Origin: Wohlfahrtiimonas chitiniclastica DSM 18708
GTDB lineage: Bacteria; Pseudomonadota; Gammaproteobacteria; Cardiobacteriales; Wohlfahrtiimonadaceae
Length of the DNA stretch: 64,000 nt
Assembly (NCBI RefSeq): GCF_000375345.1
Contig: NZ_AQXD01000001.1
Span: forward strand, 326,600-390,599
Direction: 5' to 3'
Below the pieces are notes generated by a model, which worked only from the letters and a program-made list of their open reading frames with translations, ran no database searches and was not told the origin of the DNA. Shown here one piece after another: positions 41,760 through 51,387 of the stretch; position 1 is the stretch's first letter; each line of letters begins with the position of its first letter. A program made the translations under genes and the position numbers.

Positions 41760-44603
41760 TTAGAAATAAGTCATGGACTCTTGTTCAGGTTGATCTTCTT
41801 TCTCTTTTTTAGGAGGTAAGAGGTCTTCGCGCTTGAGGCCAAGCAACAATGCGCATGAGGAGGCAATGAAAATCGAAGAGTATGTGCCCACTAAAATACC
41901 GATCAACATGATGAAAGAGAAGGTGTGAATGGCTTCACCGCCAAATAAGTACAAGGATAAACAGGCCAACAATGTGGTCACCGATGTCATGATGGTACGA
42001 GACAGTGTTTGATTGATGGCTTGATCAATGATCTCTTTTGGCGTGCCGGTGCGAGATGCGCGGAAGTTCTCACGGATGCGATCGAGCACAACCACCGTAT
42101 CATTCACCGAGTAACCGATGACGGCTAAAATCGCGGCCAGTGAGGTCAGATCAAATTGCAGGTGTCCATACATGCCTAAAATGGCAAAGACCGCTAGGAT
42201 AAATGCCGCATCATGTAAGGTGGATAAAATGGTGCTGACGGCCAATTTCCACTCAAAGCGCATCCAGATGTAAGCAAGAATCATCAAAATGGCAATCGCG
42301 GAGGCAAGAACACCGCCGGTGACCAATTCATCGCCCACTTTTGAGCCAATAAAGTCCACGCGTTTGATTTCCACATTGGGATCTAAGGTTTCTAACGCAT
42401 TGAGAACATTGGTGGAAATTGAAGCTTCATTCAGGCCTTCAATGATCGGCAAAGTGATGAGCACATTACGGCTTGAGCCAAAGTGTTGCACTTCTGCATC
42501 TTTAAGGCCCGCGTGTTCAATGGCGCTACGCACATCATCTGTTTCGATGCTGTTTTGATACACCGCTTCCACTTCTGTACCGCCTGTGAAGTCTAGACCA
42601 TATTTAAAGCCAAACACACCCACAGAACCAATGGCAGCCACAATCACAAACACACAGAAAATTACCCATGCTTTGGCATACTTCATAAAGTCATAGGTGG
42701 TGTCACCACTGAAAATATGGAGCAATTCTTTGCCACCAATCGGAATCGATTTAAGGCGACGGCCGCCCCAAATGGCATTCACAATTGCACGGTTCATAAA
42801 GACCGCGGTAAAGACAGAAGTGATGATCCCGATGGTCAATGTCACCGCAAAGCCTTTGATGGCACCTGAACCAATAAGGAAGAGCACCACAGCTGCAAAT
42901 AAGCTCGTTAAGTTCGCATCCATAATGGTGGCAAATGCGCGGTTAAAACCATCATTGATGGCATTTTGCGGGCTCACGCCTTTACGTAAGAGCTCACGAA
43001 TGCGCTCATTGATCAAGACGTTCGCATCCACACTCATCCCAAGGGAGAGCACAATCCCGGCAATCCCCGGCAATGTTAAAGTGGCTTGCAATAAAGATAA
43101 ACAGGCAATGATGAGCACTAAGTTCGCAAACAATGCAATGTTGGCAATCAAACCAAAAGCACTGTAGCGAATGAGCATGAATGCCATCACAGCGATTAAG
43201 CCATAAAGGGCAGCATTCATCCCTTTTTGGATGTTGTCTTTACCTGCGCTTGGGCCAATGGTGCGCTCTTCAATGATTTGGATCGGAGCGGCTAGGGCGC
43301 CTGAGCGTAATGTGATGGCCAATTTATTGGCTTCATCCAATGAATCTAAACCGGTGATGACGAAGTTCTTAAAGAGCTGCTGTTGAATCGTGGCTGCATT
43401 GGCCACTTCTTCGGTCACAATGTTGCGCTTCACTTCTTTGCCATTTTCCATGACGGTTTCAGTTTTATGCTCAATGAACACTGTCGCCATTGGTTTGCCA
43501 ACGTTGGCTTTTGTGGCCACAGAGAACTTATCCGCACCTTGTGAATCTAACGTGATGGCCACTAAAGGACGGCGATTTTCTGGGTCAATTTGCGCCACAG
43601 CATTGACAATCGATTCACCCGTTAGCATCACTTGACGCTTTAAGAGAATCGGTTGATCAGAGTCACGCCAATGATAGAGTTTTGTGCCAAGGGGCGCTTT
43701 TTTCAAGCCTTGTGCCACTTGAGGTGCTTCCATCGCGCTGTTTTCATAAACGATGTGGAACTCTAATGTGGCGGTTGTGCCTAAAATTTCTTTGGCTTGT
43801 GCGGTGTCTTGCACGCCTGGCAATTGCACCACGATGCGTTCAGCACCTTGGCGTTGGATCACAGGTTCAGCGACGCCTAGCTCATTGACACGGTTACGCA
43901 ATGTGACGATGTTTTGTGCCACCACATTGTTTTTACGTTCAGTGATTTCAGAAGATGACAGTTTTGCGATCAATTGATTGCCGTTGATGCTCCAGTTAAG
44001 CTGCATCAAATTCGGTTTGTTGATGGTGATGGAGTTGCGGGCATTGGCCGCTTCAGCATCGGTTTTAAAGCGCACTTCAATGGTTTCGCCATTGACAGTG
44101 ACAGATTGATACGGTGTTTTGTGTTCGCTCAAAGCCGCTTTGATTTCATCGGCATAACTTTCTGTGAGCTGCGTGATGAGTGACTGCATGTCGATTTCTA
44201 ATAAGAAATGCACGCCACCACGTAAATCAAGCCCTAAATACATGGGGCGAATGCCAAGGTCTTCTAACCATTGTGGCATATCTGGCGCTAAGTTTAAGGC
44301 GGTCATATAGCCATTGCCAAGATCGCGCGCGATGAGATCCTTGGCTTTTAATTGTGTTTCGGTATCGTTGAAACGCACCAACACTTGATCATCTAGGCGC
44401 TCGATGCGCTTATAGGGCACGTTCTGTTCTTTGAGCAAACCTTCAAGATTATTGATGAGTTGATCATCCACTTGCGTTGTGCGTGTCGGGGAGATTTGAA
44501 CAGAAGGATCCTCACCATATAAATTGGGCAGCGCTAATAATGTACAGATCGCCAACACCAAAATGATCAGTAAGTTTTTCCAGAGTGGATAACGATTTAG
44601 CAT
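41760..44603 (-). CDS. secDF: Fused protein-export membrane protein SecDF
   Basis: SecD and SecF use the proton gradient to pull exported proteins through SecYEG. Here both are in one 947-residue chain. The SecD half (about 1-600) has the first helix, the large periplasmic domain (LDLRGGVHFLLEID; AERIVVQLPGVQD) and helices with GIVLSLGMSVDANVLINERI. The SecF half (about 620-947) has the GLDFTGGTEVEAVY strand and GYSVNDTVVVLDRIREN. The start at 44603 gives MLNRYPLWKNLL, the SecD-like beginning. Separate E. coli proteins total 938 residues. No internal stop separates the halves. It follows yajC by 81 bases. Confidence 0.94.
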   Translation of the reverse strand: MLNRYPLWKNLLIILVLAICTLLALPNLYGEDPSVQISPTRTTQVDDQLINNLEGLLKEQNVPYKRIERLDDQVLVRFNDTETQLKAKDLIARDLGNGYMTALNLAPDMPQWLEDLGIRPMYLGLDLRGGVHFLLEIDMQSLITQLTESYADEIKAALSEHKTPYQSVTVNGETIEVRFKTDAEAANARNSITINKPNLMQLNWSINGNQLIAKLSSSEITERKNNVVAQNIVTLRNRVNELGVAEPVIQRQGAERIVVQLPGVQDTAQAKEILGTTATLEFHIVYENSAMEAPQVAQGLKKAPLGTKLYHWRDSDQPILLKRQVMLTGESIVNAVAQIDPENRRPLVAITLDSQGADKFSVATKANVGKPMATVFIEHKTETVMENGKEVKRNIVTEEVANAATIQQQLFKNFVITGLDSLDEANKLAITLRSGALAAPIQIIEERTIGPSAGKDNIQKGMNAALYGLIAVMAFMLIRYSAFGLIANIALFANLVLIIACLSLLQATLTLPGIAGIVLSLGMSVDANVLINERIRELLRKGVSPQNAINDGFNRAFATIMDANLTSLFAAVVLFLIGSGAIKGFAVTLTIGIITSVFTAVFMNRAIVNAIWGGRRLKSIPIGGKELLHIFSGDTTYDFMKYAKAWVIFCVFVIVAAIGSVGVFGFKYGLDFTGGTEVEAVYQNSIETDDVRSAIEHAGLKDAEVQHFGSSRNVLITLPIIEGLNEASISTNVLNALETLDPNVEIKRVDFIGSKVGDELVTGGVLASAIAILMILAYIWMRFEWKLAVSTILSTLHDAAFILAVFAILGMYGHLQFDLTSLAAILAVIGYSVNDTVVVLDRIRENFRASRTGTPKEIIDQAINQTLSRTIMTSVTTLLACLSLYLFGGEAIHTFSFIMLIGILVGTYSSIFIASSCALLLGLKREDLLPPKKEKEDQPEQESMTYF

Positions 44604-44684
44604 AATTATTTCTTCGTTGTTGATGAAAAGCGAAAAGGCAAGTGAATCACTTGCCATCGATTTCGTTACATAAAGTGTGCGGGA

Positions 44685-45101
44685 TTAACCTTCAGTTTTG
44701 ACAACGTCGTCTTTTTTGTCGTCTTTCTTACCCTTTTTGTCGCTGCCGTCTTGGATGGTGCCTTTAGGTACCATGTTGACAATGGCTGCGCGTTGGAATT
44801 TGATCACAACATTTGGGGCAATTTCAACGTGTACAAAGTTGTCTTCTAATTTAGTCACTTTACCCACGATGCCTGCAGTTGAGATCACTTCTGTGCCAAT
44901 TTTTAATGAAGCCATCAATTGTTGATGCTCTTTTTGACGTTTCTTTTGTGGACGAATGATCATGAAATACATCATTGCACCCATAATGGCAATCAAGATG
45001 AATGTACTTGTCATGTCGCCGCCTGCTGCAGGTTGAGCCTGTGCATTTGCCACAGATAAAGAAGTGATTGCTGCCAAGGATAAAAGTAAAGTTCTTAACA
45101 T
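44685..45101 (-). CDS. yajC: Preprotein translocase accessory subunit YajC
   Basis: YajC associates with SecDF. The 138-residue product from the ATG at 45101 (GGAG upstream) has a signal-peptide-like N terminus (about 1-22), a transmembrane helix (about 30-49) ending in the family motif MMYFMIIRPQKKRQKEHQ, the GTEVISTAGIVGKV beta domain, and a Lys/Asp-rich tail. E. coli YajC is 110 residues; the extra length is the leader and the charged tail. It is upstream of secDF as in most proteobacteria. Confidence 0.94.
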   Translation of the reverse strand: MLRTLLLSLAAITSLSVANAQAQPAAGGDMTSTFILIAIMGAMMYFMIIRPQKKRQKEHQQLMASLKIGTEVISTAGIVGKVTKLEDNFVHVEIAPNVVIKFQRAAIVNMVPKGTIQDGSDKKGKKDDKKDDVVKTEG

Positions 45102-45135
45102 TTGTAACTCCAAAATAAAAAGATGTTATCTCATA

Positions 45136-45164
45136 ATGCGACTGAATGTTCAAAATTCAATCGC
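45136..45164 (-). terminator. Hairpin after tkt, possible weak terminator
   Basis: On the minus strand TGCGATTGAAT pairs with ATTCAGTCGCA (one G-U) around a seven-base loop, 21 bases after the tkt stop. The following tract is only mildly T-rich, so it may be a processing or attenuation hairpin between tkt and yajC. Confidence 0.45.
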
Positions 45165-45184
45165 ACTGAAGCACTAATTTTGCA

Positions 45185-47158
45185 TTATTTTTGAATTAAT
45201 TGCTCAATGTGTTGATTCACATTGTCCACAGTGAAGCCAAATTCAACAAATAATTGTTCCGCAGGCGCAGAAGCACCAAAGGTGTTAATGCCCACAACGT
45301 CATCTGCAAATTCATACCAACCGCGTGTTGTGCCCGCTTCAATGGCCAATACAGGTGCATCACCTAATACGCCATTTTTATAAGCTTTGTCATTTTCACG
45401 GAAGATTTCAACGCAAGGCATGGAGACAACACGTACATCATCACGTGTTGCGGCCACTTTCATCGCCAATTCAACTTCTGAACCGGTGGCGATCAATGTC
45501 ACTTTTGCATTGTCATTTTCTTTCAATACATAACCACCTTTATTGATGTCAGCAACCGTTGCTTCATCACGGGTTAAGAACGGGAGTTTTTGACGAGACA
45601 ATGCCAACAATGTTGGGTTTTTGCTAGAGGTTAAACCCGCTGCCCATGCTGCCATGGTTTCCACCGTATCGGCAGGGCGCCATACGCGTAAGTTAGGAAT
45701 CAAGCGTAATGATTCAACGTGTTCAACAGGTTGATGGGTTGGGCCATCTTCACCTAAGCCGATGGAGTCATGCGTCATCACGTAGATCACTTTTTGTTCC
45801 ATCAATGCACTCATGCGGATCGCGTTGCGTGCATAATCACTGAACACTAAGAATGTTGCGCCATAAGGAATGAAACCGCCATGTAATGCTAAACCATTCA
45901 TGATGGCGCTCATGCCAAATTCACGCACGCCATAATGTACATAGTTGCCTTCGCCTGTGGTGATGTTTAAATCAACACTTGCTTTAAAGAATGTGTTGTT
46001 TGATGGCGTTAAATCCGCAGAACCGCCCACGATTTCAGGTAAATGGGATGCCAATGCATCTAAGGCATTTTTACTGGCAACGCGCGTTGCAATGCTTTCA
46101 CCTTTGGCCACAACGTCTGTCATGGCAGCTTTGATGATTTCATCAAAGTTTTGTGGTAAATCACCATGCATGCGGCGTAAGAATTCTTTAGCCAATTGAG
46201 GATATTTGCTTTCATATTGTGCAAAAAGGGCAGACCAGTTTTGTTCTGTGGTCAAACCTTTTGCTTTGGCATCCCAATGGCTTGCCACATCTTCAGGCAC
46301 TTCAAATGCAGCTGCAGTCCAACCCATTTTTTCACGGATGGCTGCAATTTCGTCATGGCCAAGTGGTGAGCCATGTGTGGCTTCTGAGCCTTCTTTAGAC
46401 ACAGAACCTTTACCAATTTTAGTTTTACAGATGATCAATGTTGGTTTTTCAGTTTGCGCTTTTGCATCTGCAATCGCTTGAGAGACTGCATCAATGTCAT
46501 GGCCATCAATTGGGCCAATCACATTCCATTGATACGCTTCAAAGCGTTGTTTAGTATTGTCAGTGAACCAACCGGTGACATTGCCATCGATGGAGATTTC
46601 ATTGTCATCATACAATGCGATCAATTTATTGAGTTTTAACGTACCTGCCAATGAACAGGCTTCATGAGAAACGCCTTCCATCATGCAGCCATCGCCTAAA
46701 AATGCATACGTGTGGTGATCCACAATCGCTAAATCATCTTTGTTAAATTGCGCGGCCAACATTTTTTCTGCCAATGCAAAACCCACCGCATTGCTGATGC
46801 CTTGACCTAATGGACCTGTGGTGGTTTCAATGCCGGCAATGTAGCCATGTTCAGGGTGACCGGCTGTTTTTGAGTGCAATTGACGGAAGTTTTTCAAATC
46901 ATCAATCGATACATCATAACCGGTTAAATGAAGCAATGAATACAACAACATAGACGCATGGCCGTTCGATAAGATGAAACGATCACGGTTAAAGAAGTTA
47001 GGATTGCTTGGGTTATGAGATAAATGGTTGTGCCAGAGCGCATAAGCCATCTCGGCCATACCCATCGGTGCACCCGGGTGACCTGAGTTCGCTTTTTGTA
47101 CCGCGTCCATGCTTAAAAAACGAATGGCATTGGCGCTTTTTTGCTCAATTGATGACAT
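45185..47158 (-). CDS. tkt: Transketolase
   Basis: A thiamine-diphosphate enzyme of the pentose phosphate pathway that moves two-carbon units between sugar phosphates. The 657-residue protein matches E. coli TktA (663) in length. Signatures are [21 protein letters not shown] at the N terminus, the ThDP motif [34 protein letters not shown], and [18 protein letters not shown] with the substrate His residues. It may share transcript with yajC-secDF, which lie downstream on the same strand. Confidence 0.96.
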   Translation of the reverse strand: MSSIEQKSANAIRFLSMDAVQKANSGHPGAPMGMAEMAYALWHNHLSHNPSNPNFFNRDRFILSNGHASMLLYSLLHLTGYDVSIDDLKNFRQLHSKTAGHPEHGYIAGIETTTGPLGQGISNAVGFALAEKMLAAQFNKDDLAIVDHHTYAFLGDGCMMEGVSHEACSLAGTLKLNKLIALYDDNEISIDGNVTGWFTDNTKQRFEAYQWNVIGPIDGHDIDAVSQAIADAKAQTEKPTLIICKTKIGKGSVSKEGSEATHGSPLGHDEIAAIREKMGWTAAAFEVPEDVASHWDAKAKGLTTEQNWSALFAQYESKYPQLAKEFLRRMHGDLPQNFDEIIKAAMTDVVAKGESIATRVASKNALDALASHLPEIVGGSADLTPSNNTFFKASVDLNITTGEGNYVHYGVREFGMSAIMNGLALHGGFIPYGATFLVFSDYARNAIRMSALMEQKVIYVMTHDSIGLGEDGPTHQPVEHVESLRLIPNLRVWRPADTVETMAAWAAGLTSSKNPTLLALSRQKLPFLTRDEATVADINKGGYVLKENDNAKVTLIATGSEVELAMKVAATRDDVRVVSMPCVEIFRENDKAYKNGVLGDAPVLAIEAGTTRGWYEFADDVVGINTFGASAPAEQLFVEFGFTVDNVNQHIEQLIQK

Positions 47159-47307
47159 TTTAATTCCTTAAATGAATGTTGGAGAAATGGTCCGCACATT
47201 ATACTGAAAATGGTGGGAGAAATCACACGGAGTTACAATTGTTCTAAATTTTTTATTTCAATGCTTTTATTGTTCTATTTTTAGAATAGTTTGTTAAAGG
47301 AAAATCA

Positions 47308-47336
47308 TTCGCATTTGGCCAATAAGTCCTTATAAT
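47308..47336 (+). promoter_or_regulatory. Probable promoter of the nitroreductase gene
   Basis: TTCGCA, a 17-base spacer and TATAAT at 47331-47336, about 43 bases before the ATG. Upstream lie two direct ATTGTTCTA repeats (47238-47246 and 47269-47277), 31 bases apart start to start. Confidence 0.5.
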
Positions 47337-47378
47337 TCTTCACACACCATCCATTTTATCGAATGAATCGAGGATTTT

Positions 47379-47978
47379 ATGAGTCAAATTCAAGCATTAT
47401 TGGCAAAGCGTCGCAGCATTTATCAATTGGGCAATCAAGTGGCGATCGATACAGACACTTTAACAGAGATGATTCAGCATGCCGTGAGAGAAGCGCCTTC
47501 TGCCTTCCATTCACAAAGCTCGCGCGTTGTGGTGCTTTATGGTCAAGCCCATCAGCGTGTGTGGTCGATTGCCGAAGACGCTTTGCGTCAAATCGTGCCC
47601 GCGGAACAATTTGCTGCCACACAACAGCGTTTAGATGGTTTTCGGGCGGCATTTGGCACCATTTTATTCTTTGAAGATCAAAATGTGGTCAAAGAACTGC
47701 AAGAACGCTTTGCGTTGTATGCGGATAATTTTCCGAAATGGGCACAAGAATCCACGGCAATTGCACAATATGCAGTGTGGCTCATGTTGACAGAACACAA
47801 CCTTGGCGCAAGCATTCAGCATTACAATCCCCTCATCAATGAAGCCGTGCAACAAGCGTGGCAATTGCCTGAGTCATGGCAATTGCTTGGACAAATGCCT
47901 TTTGGTTCCATTGAGGGAATGCCGGCAGAAAAAGCGCATATGTTAGACAGTGAGCGTTTTAGAGTCTTTGGTGCTTAA
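47379..47978 (+). CDS. Nitroreductase family protein (HBN1-like oxidoreductase)
   Basis: A 199-residue FMN-dependent oxidoreductase of the nitroreductase superfamily. The N terminus ALLAKRRSIYQLG contains the flavin-phosphate-binding RRS, and EAPSAFHSQSSRVVVL carries the second flavin loop. WAQESTAIAQYAVWLMLTEHNLGASIQHYNP forms the central helix. Cys residues are absent. Family members reduce nitro compounds and quinones with NAD(P)H, but the natural substrate here is unknown. It is divergent from tkt and ends at a strong terminator, so it is monocistronic. Confidence 0.85.
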   Translation: MSQIQALLAKRRSIYQLGNQVAIDTDTLTEMIQHAVREAPSAFHSQSSRVVVLYGQAHQRVWSIAEDALRQIVPAEQFAATQQRLDGFRAAFGTILFFEDQNVVKELQERFALYADNFPKWAQESTAIAQYAVWLMLTEHNLGASIQHYNPLINEAVQQAWQLPESWQLLGQMPFGSIEGMPAEKAHMLDSERFRVFGA

Positions 47979-48013
47979 ATACGATCGTAGTACAGTACTT
48001 TAGTGGAACATCC

Positions 48014-48044
48014 AGCCAAATTTTTCAGGAAATTTGGCTTTTTT
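48014..48044 (+). terminator. Rho-independent terminator of the nitroreductase gene
   Basis: AGCCAAATTT pairs with AAATTTGGCT around a six-base loop, followed by five T. Confidence 0.85.
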
Positions 48045-48152
48045 ATGGGCATAAACTCAAGGAAAAATGGGCAAAGAGGTAGATTTTTTGTAGCTTTGGC
48101 CATTTGATTATTGTAGTATCTATCCTTGTTTGAATAAACTTAAAGAGTAGAT

Positions 48153-49553
48153 ATGAAGAAGTTAACATCTTTATTGCTAGTGGCGCTGAGTCTATCGTCA
48201 GCAGCTTTTTCCGCTGGTTTTGATGGCGCTAATGCAAGTTTACTGTGGATCATTCCTTTTGCAGGGATTTTATTGTCCATCGCCATTTTTCCACTGGTGG
48301 CCGTGAACATCTGGCACCATCATTTTGGTAAGATCACCGCGCTGTGGTGCTTAGGATTCATGATCCCATTCATCATCGTCTTTGGCATCGGTGAGATGAC
48401 AGAAGTGATCGCCCATGCGATGCTGTTAGAATACATTCCGTTCATTGTGTTGATTTTCTCCCTGTTCACCGTTTCAGGCGGGATTTATCTAGAAGGTAGC
48501 TTAAAAGGTACGCCGTTACTCAACACCACCATTTTATTGATCGGGACGTTTTTAGCCTCCTTTATGGGCACAACGGGGGCGGCAATGCTCCTCATTCGTC
48601 CGCTATTGCGTGCGAATGAAAACCGTAAATCTCGCGTGCACATTGTGATTTTCTTTATCTTCTTAGTGGCCAACGTTGGCGGCAGTTTAACGCCATTGGG
48701 TGATCCACCCTTATTCTTGGGCTTCTTAAAAGGTGTAGATTTCTTCTGGACCATGAAACACATGTTATTGCCTTTGCTCATCACAACGGTGATCGTGCTT
48801 GGTATTTTCTTTGTGTTAGACAGCTATTGCTATAAAAAAGAGGGCATTACAGTGGATGCCAGCGAAGAAAAAGTACCGTTTCGCATTGATGGCAAGGTGA
48901 ACTTTATCTTCTTAGCCGGCATCATTGTGGGCGTATTGATTTCAGGTTTCTGGAAGCCTGGCATCTCCTTTACCGTTTTAGGCACGCCAGTTGAGTTACA
49001 AAACATTGTGCGTGATGTGATTTTATTGGTGATGGCATTTTTATCTTTAAAAGTGACAGCTAAAGAGATTCATCAGAAAAATGAATTCGGTTGGGATCCT
49101 GTGTTAGAAGTGGCCAAACTCTTTGCCGGTATTTTCATTACAATTGCGCCTGTGCTAGAGATTTTAAAAGCAGGCTCAATGGGCTCAATGTCTGGCGTTG
49201 TGACGATGGTGCATGACACACAAGGCGCACCGATTAATGCCATGTACTTTTGGATGACCGGTGCACTTTCTGCCTTCTTAGACAATGCACCGACTTATTT
49301 GGTCTTCTTTAACTTAGCCTCAGGCGATGCGCACCATTTAATGGGTGATTTAAGTCCGACGTTATTGGCAATCTCCATGGGTTCTGTGTTCATGGGTGCG
49401 ATGACGTACATCGGGAATGCACCAAACTTTATGGTTAAAAGCATTGCAACGCAAGCAGGTGTGAATATGCCAAGCTTCTTTGGTTATATGAAGTGGTCTG
49501 TGCTGATTTTAGTGCCGGTGTATATTCTGCTCACTTTGATTTTCTTCTTATAA
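48153..49553 (+). CDS. Ion-transporter superfamily sodium:proton antiporter-like protein
   Basis: A 466-residue polytopic protein with an N-terminal signal-like segment (about 1-20, ending AFSAG) and eleven or so helices. Patterns of the IT superfamily (NhaD, CitM and ArsB relatives) include TTGAAMLLIRPLLRANE and GGSLTPLGDPPLFLGFLKG in the first half, and SAFLDNAPTYLVFFNLASG and GAMTYIGNAPNFMVKSIA in the second, the paired re-entrant motifs. Proteins of this sub-branch are annotated as Na+/H+ antiporters, but substrate assignment is by family only. An AAAGAG ribosome site precedes the ATG. It appears monocistronic. Confidence 0.82.
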   Translation: MKKLTSLLLVALSLSSAAFSAGFDGANASLLWIIPFAGILLSIAIFPLVAVNIWHHHFGKITALWCLGFMIPFIIVFGIGEMTEVIAHAMLLEYIPFIVLIFSLFTVSGGIYLEGSLKGTPLLNTTILLIGTFLASFMGTTGAAMLLIRPLLRANENRKSRVHIVIFFIFLVANVGGSLTPLGDPPLFLGFLKGVDFFWTMKHMLLPLLITTVIVLGIFFVLDSYCYKKEGITVDASEEKVPFRIDGKVNFIFLAGIIVGVLISGFWKPGISFTVLGTPVELQNIVRDVILLVMAFLSLKVTAKEIHQKNEFGWDPVLEVAKLFAGIFITIAPVLEILKAGSMGSMSGVVTMVHDTQGAPINAMYFWMTGALSAFLDNAPTYLVFFNLASGDAHHLMGDLSPTLLAISMGSVFMGAMTYIGNAPNFMVKSIATQAGVNMPSFFGYMKWSVLILVPVYILLTLIFFL

Positions 49554-49605
49554 AGAAATTCACGAAAAAGCTTGTTATTTTTCTTAAAATCGGGATAATC
49601 CATGC

Positions 49606-49952
49606 ATCAGTTGATTGGATTATCGCGAGTGAGTAATCATTCGAGGAAAGTCCGGGCTCCACGGATCAAAGTGCTAGATAACGTCTAGACGGCGCGAGCC
49701 GATGGAAAGTGCTGAAGAAATTAAACCGCCTAAAGACGCAAGTCTCGGTAAGGGTGAGAAGGTGCGGTAAGAGCGCACCGTACACAAGGTGACTTCGTGT
49801 AGCTGAGGTAAACCCCACTTGGAGCAAGACCAAATAGGAACACTGATAGCGTGATCCGCGCTGTGTTCGGGTAGGTTGCTTGAGGGTGGAAGTGATTCCA
49901 CTCCTAGATGAATGATAATTCTCGACAGAACCCGGCTTATAGATTGACTGAT
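49606..49952 (+). ncRNA. rnpB: RNase P RNA (class A)
   Basis: The catalytic RNA that trims tRNA 5' ends. Conserved class A segments are visible in order: GAGGAAAGTCCGGGCTCCA, the GCGCGAGCCGATGGAAAGTG block, AGGGTGAGAAGGTGCGGTAA followed by GAGCGCACC, GCAAGACCAAATAGG, GGGTAGGTTGCTTGAG, TAGATGAATGAT and the terminal ACAGAACCCGGCTTAT. The ends pair (49607-49616 with 49942-49951) to form P1. It is followed by a terminator. Confidence 0.95.
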
Positions 49953-49961
49953 ACAAACAGT

Positions 49962-49990
49962 AAAAACCCTCTCAAATGAGAGGGTTTTTT
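49962..49990 (+). terminator. Terminator after rnpB (likely bidirectional)
   Basis: AAAAACCCTCTC-AAAT-GAGAGGGTTTTTT is followed by T on the plus strand. On the minus strand the same stem ends in T-rich sequence, so it can also serve the convergent AhpD-like gene, whose stop is 28 bases away. Confidence 0.9.
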
Positions 49991-50017
49991 ATTGGCATAA
50001 ATTCGGGGGAGGGTGAA

Positions 50018-50356
50018 TTATGCGCTTAGAGCTTTATACATTGCGATGGCTTTACCGCCATACGTCACTGCCGGACCGCCGCCCATTAAAATGGCCACGT
50101 CCACAGTTTCTGAGATCTCTTCTAAGGTTGCGCCCATAGAGATCAAACCTTCAATGTGTGCAAGCATGCAGCCTTCGCACTGAGTGCTGATGGCAATGCC
50201 AAGGGCAATCAATTCTTTATTTTTAGCAGAAATCACGCCGTCTTTAATGGCCGTTGTGTGCAATGCATACATTGATTGGCCAATGGCTTTATTCTCTTTC
50301 ATTAAAAATGCGCGTTCTTCTTTGAGTTGCTTTGCGGCTAATTTGTAATCAGTCAT
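50018..50356 (-). CDS. Carboxymuconolactone decarboxylase/AhpD-like protein
   Basis: A 112-residue cytosolic protein of the CMD/AhpD fold. The redox motif CEGCMLAH (near residues 60-67) has the CXXC and trailing His used by AhpD-like peroxidase partners, so a disulfide-handling role is more likely than ring decarboxylation. MGATLEEISETVDVAILMGGGPA is the family's following helix. The gene is alone, convergent with rnpB and divergent from dps, which also deals with oxidative stress. Confidence 0.85.
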   Translation of the reverse strand: MTDYKLAAKQLKEERAFLMKENKAIGQSMYALHTTAIKDGVISAKNKELIALGIAISTQCEGCMLAHIEGLISMGATLEEISETVDVAILMGGGPAVTYGGKAIAMYKALSA

Positions 50357-50552
50357 TTTGAGTTCCTCAATTAATAAAATTCAACAAATGTGAAACAACA
50401 GTAGTAGGAGACATTCATTATAACGCCTTTTTGTAATAAATGTTACTTTTGGTAATTTAATGTGCATTCAAATTGCGCAATTCAAAGATGGATGCCATAA
50501 AAATTCACAATGATCCACATAACTAGGATTCAATGGATTTTAAAAATAGAGT

Positions 50553-50561
50553 TGCTATAAT
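50553..50561 (+). promoter_or_regulatory. dps promoter (extended -10)
   Basis: TGCTATAAT is a perfect extended -10. The -35 position (ATGGAT) is weak. It lies about 70 bases upstream of the dps ATG. Confidence 0.6.
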
Positions 50562-50630
50562 GAATGTGTTGTTTGGAAATATTCTATGAAATCAACACAC
50601 TAAATGCATAAATATGCAAAGGAGTTCATT

Positions 50631-51158
50631 ATGCCAGCTAAAATTAAAGAAATCCGTAAAAGCGCTTTATTAACCCCTACAGACATTGATGCGAAAGGTG
50701 CAGCCGAGATTGCCGGCGGTATGAATGCCTTATTGGCAGACATTTTTACCCTATATATGAAAACGAAAAACTTCCATTGGCATGTCAGTGGCCCACATTT
50801 TCGTGATTATCACTTATTATTAGATGAACAAGCCACAGAGCTATTGACCATGGTGGATGATTGCGCGGAGCGTGTGCGTAAACTGGGTCACACGACCTTG
50901 CGTTCAATTGGTGAGATTGCCGCAAAATCCCGTTTGGCTGAAAACACTGCCGATTATGTGGAAGCCGCAGATATGCTTGCTGAGTTGGTGGAAGACAATA
51001 AGCAATTAGTGAGAGAATTGCGTGCCGTTCATACAGTTTGTGATGAGTACGATGATTTTGCCACCACAAGTTTGTTAGATGAATGGATCGATCAAGCGGA
51101 ACGTCGCACTTGGTTCTTGTATGAATCGAGTCGTGGGGCAGGAACGGCAGGTCATTAA
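50631..51158 (+). CDS. dps: Dps ferritin-like DNA-binding protein
   Basis: Dps forms a dodecamer that stores iron, detoxifies peroxide and can protect DNA. From the ATG at 50631 (AAAGGAG upstream) it has 175 residues. The ferroxidase ligands are intact and keep the E. coli spacing: His49 in KNFHWH, His61 and Asp65 in DYHLLLDE, Asp76 and Glu80 in VDDCAERV. The N terminus has several lysines, which may bind DNA. An in-frame ATG at 50604 has no ribosome site. Confidence 0.93.
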   Translation: MPAKIKEIRKSALLTPTDIDAKGAAEIAGGMNALLADIFTLYMKTKNFHWHVSGPHFRDYHLLLDEQATELLTMVDDCAERVRKLGHTTLRSIGEIAAKSRLAENTADYVEAADMLAELVEDNKQLVRELRAVHTVCDEYDDFATTSLLDEWIDQAERRTWFLYESSRGAGTAGH

Positions 51159-51178
51159 TCATCATTGATCATGCATCA

Positions 51179-51207
51179 AAAAGAGAGCTTCGGCTCTCTT
51201 TTTTTGT
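51179..51207 (+). terminator. Rho-independent terminator of dps
   Basis: AAGAGAGC-TTCG-GCTCTCTT followed by T-run; UUCG tetraloop. Confidence 0.92.
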
Positions 51208-51256
51208 GGATAAAGATCAGCTTAACCCGAGTCACAAGCATTTGCTTAAATTTATC

Positions 51257-51309
51257 AAATGAGAATAAATAGCATTTGTATTGACATTTCAACCGGAAAT
51301 AGGAATAAT
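51257..51309 (+). promoter_or_regulatory. tonB promoter with Fur-like box
   Basis: TTGACA at 51281-51286, a 17-base spacer and AATAAT at 51304-51309 form a near-consensus promoter. Just upstream, 51257-51277 is a dyad with AAATG/CATTT ends and a TGAGAAT core like Fur boxes. Iron repression fits tonB-exbBD. The Fur assignment is inference. Confidence 0.6.
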
Positions 51310-51387
51310 TCCAAGGAAGAAGGCCGCTGTTGACGGTCACTGCTCCGTACATCTTTTATTTACACATCAATCAATTGGGAAAGCGCT

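Noticed and set aside
42697..43167. A 156-codon plus-strand frame inside secDF
   Set aside because: Antisense shadow of a long conserved gene with no family resemblance.
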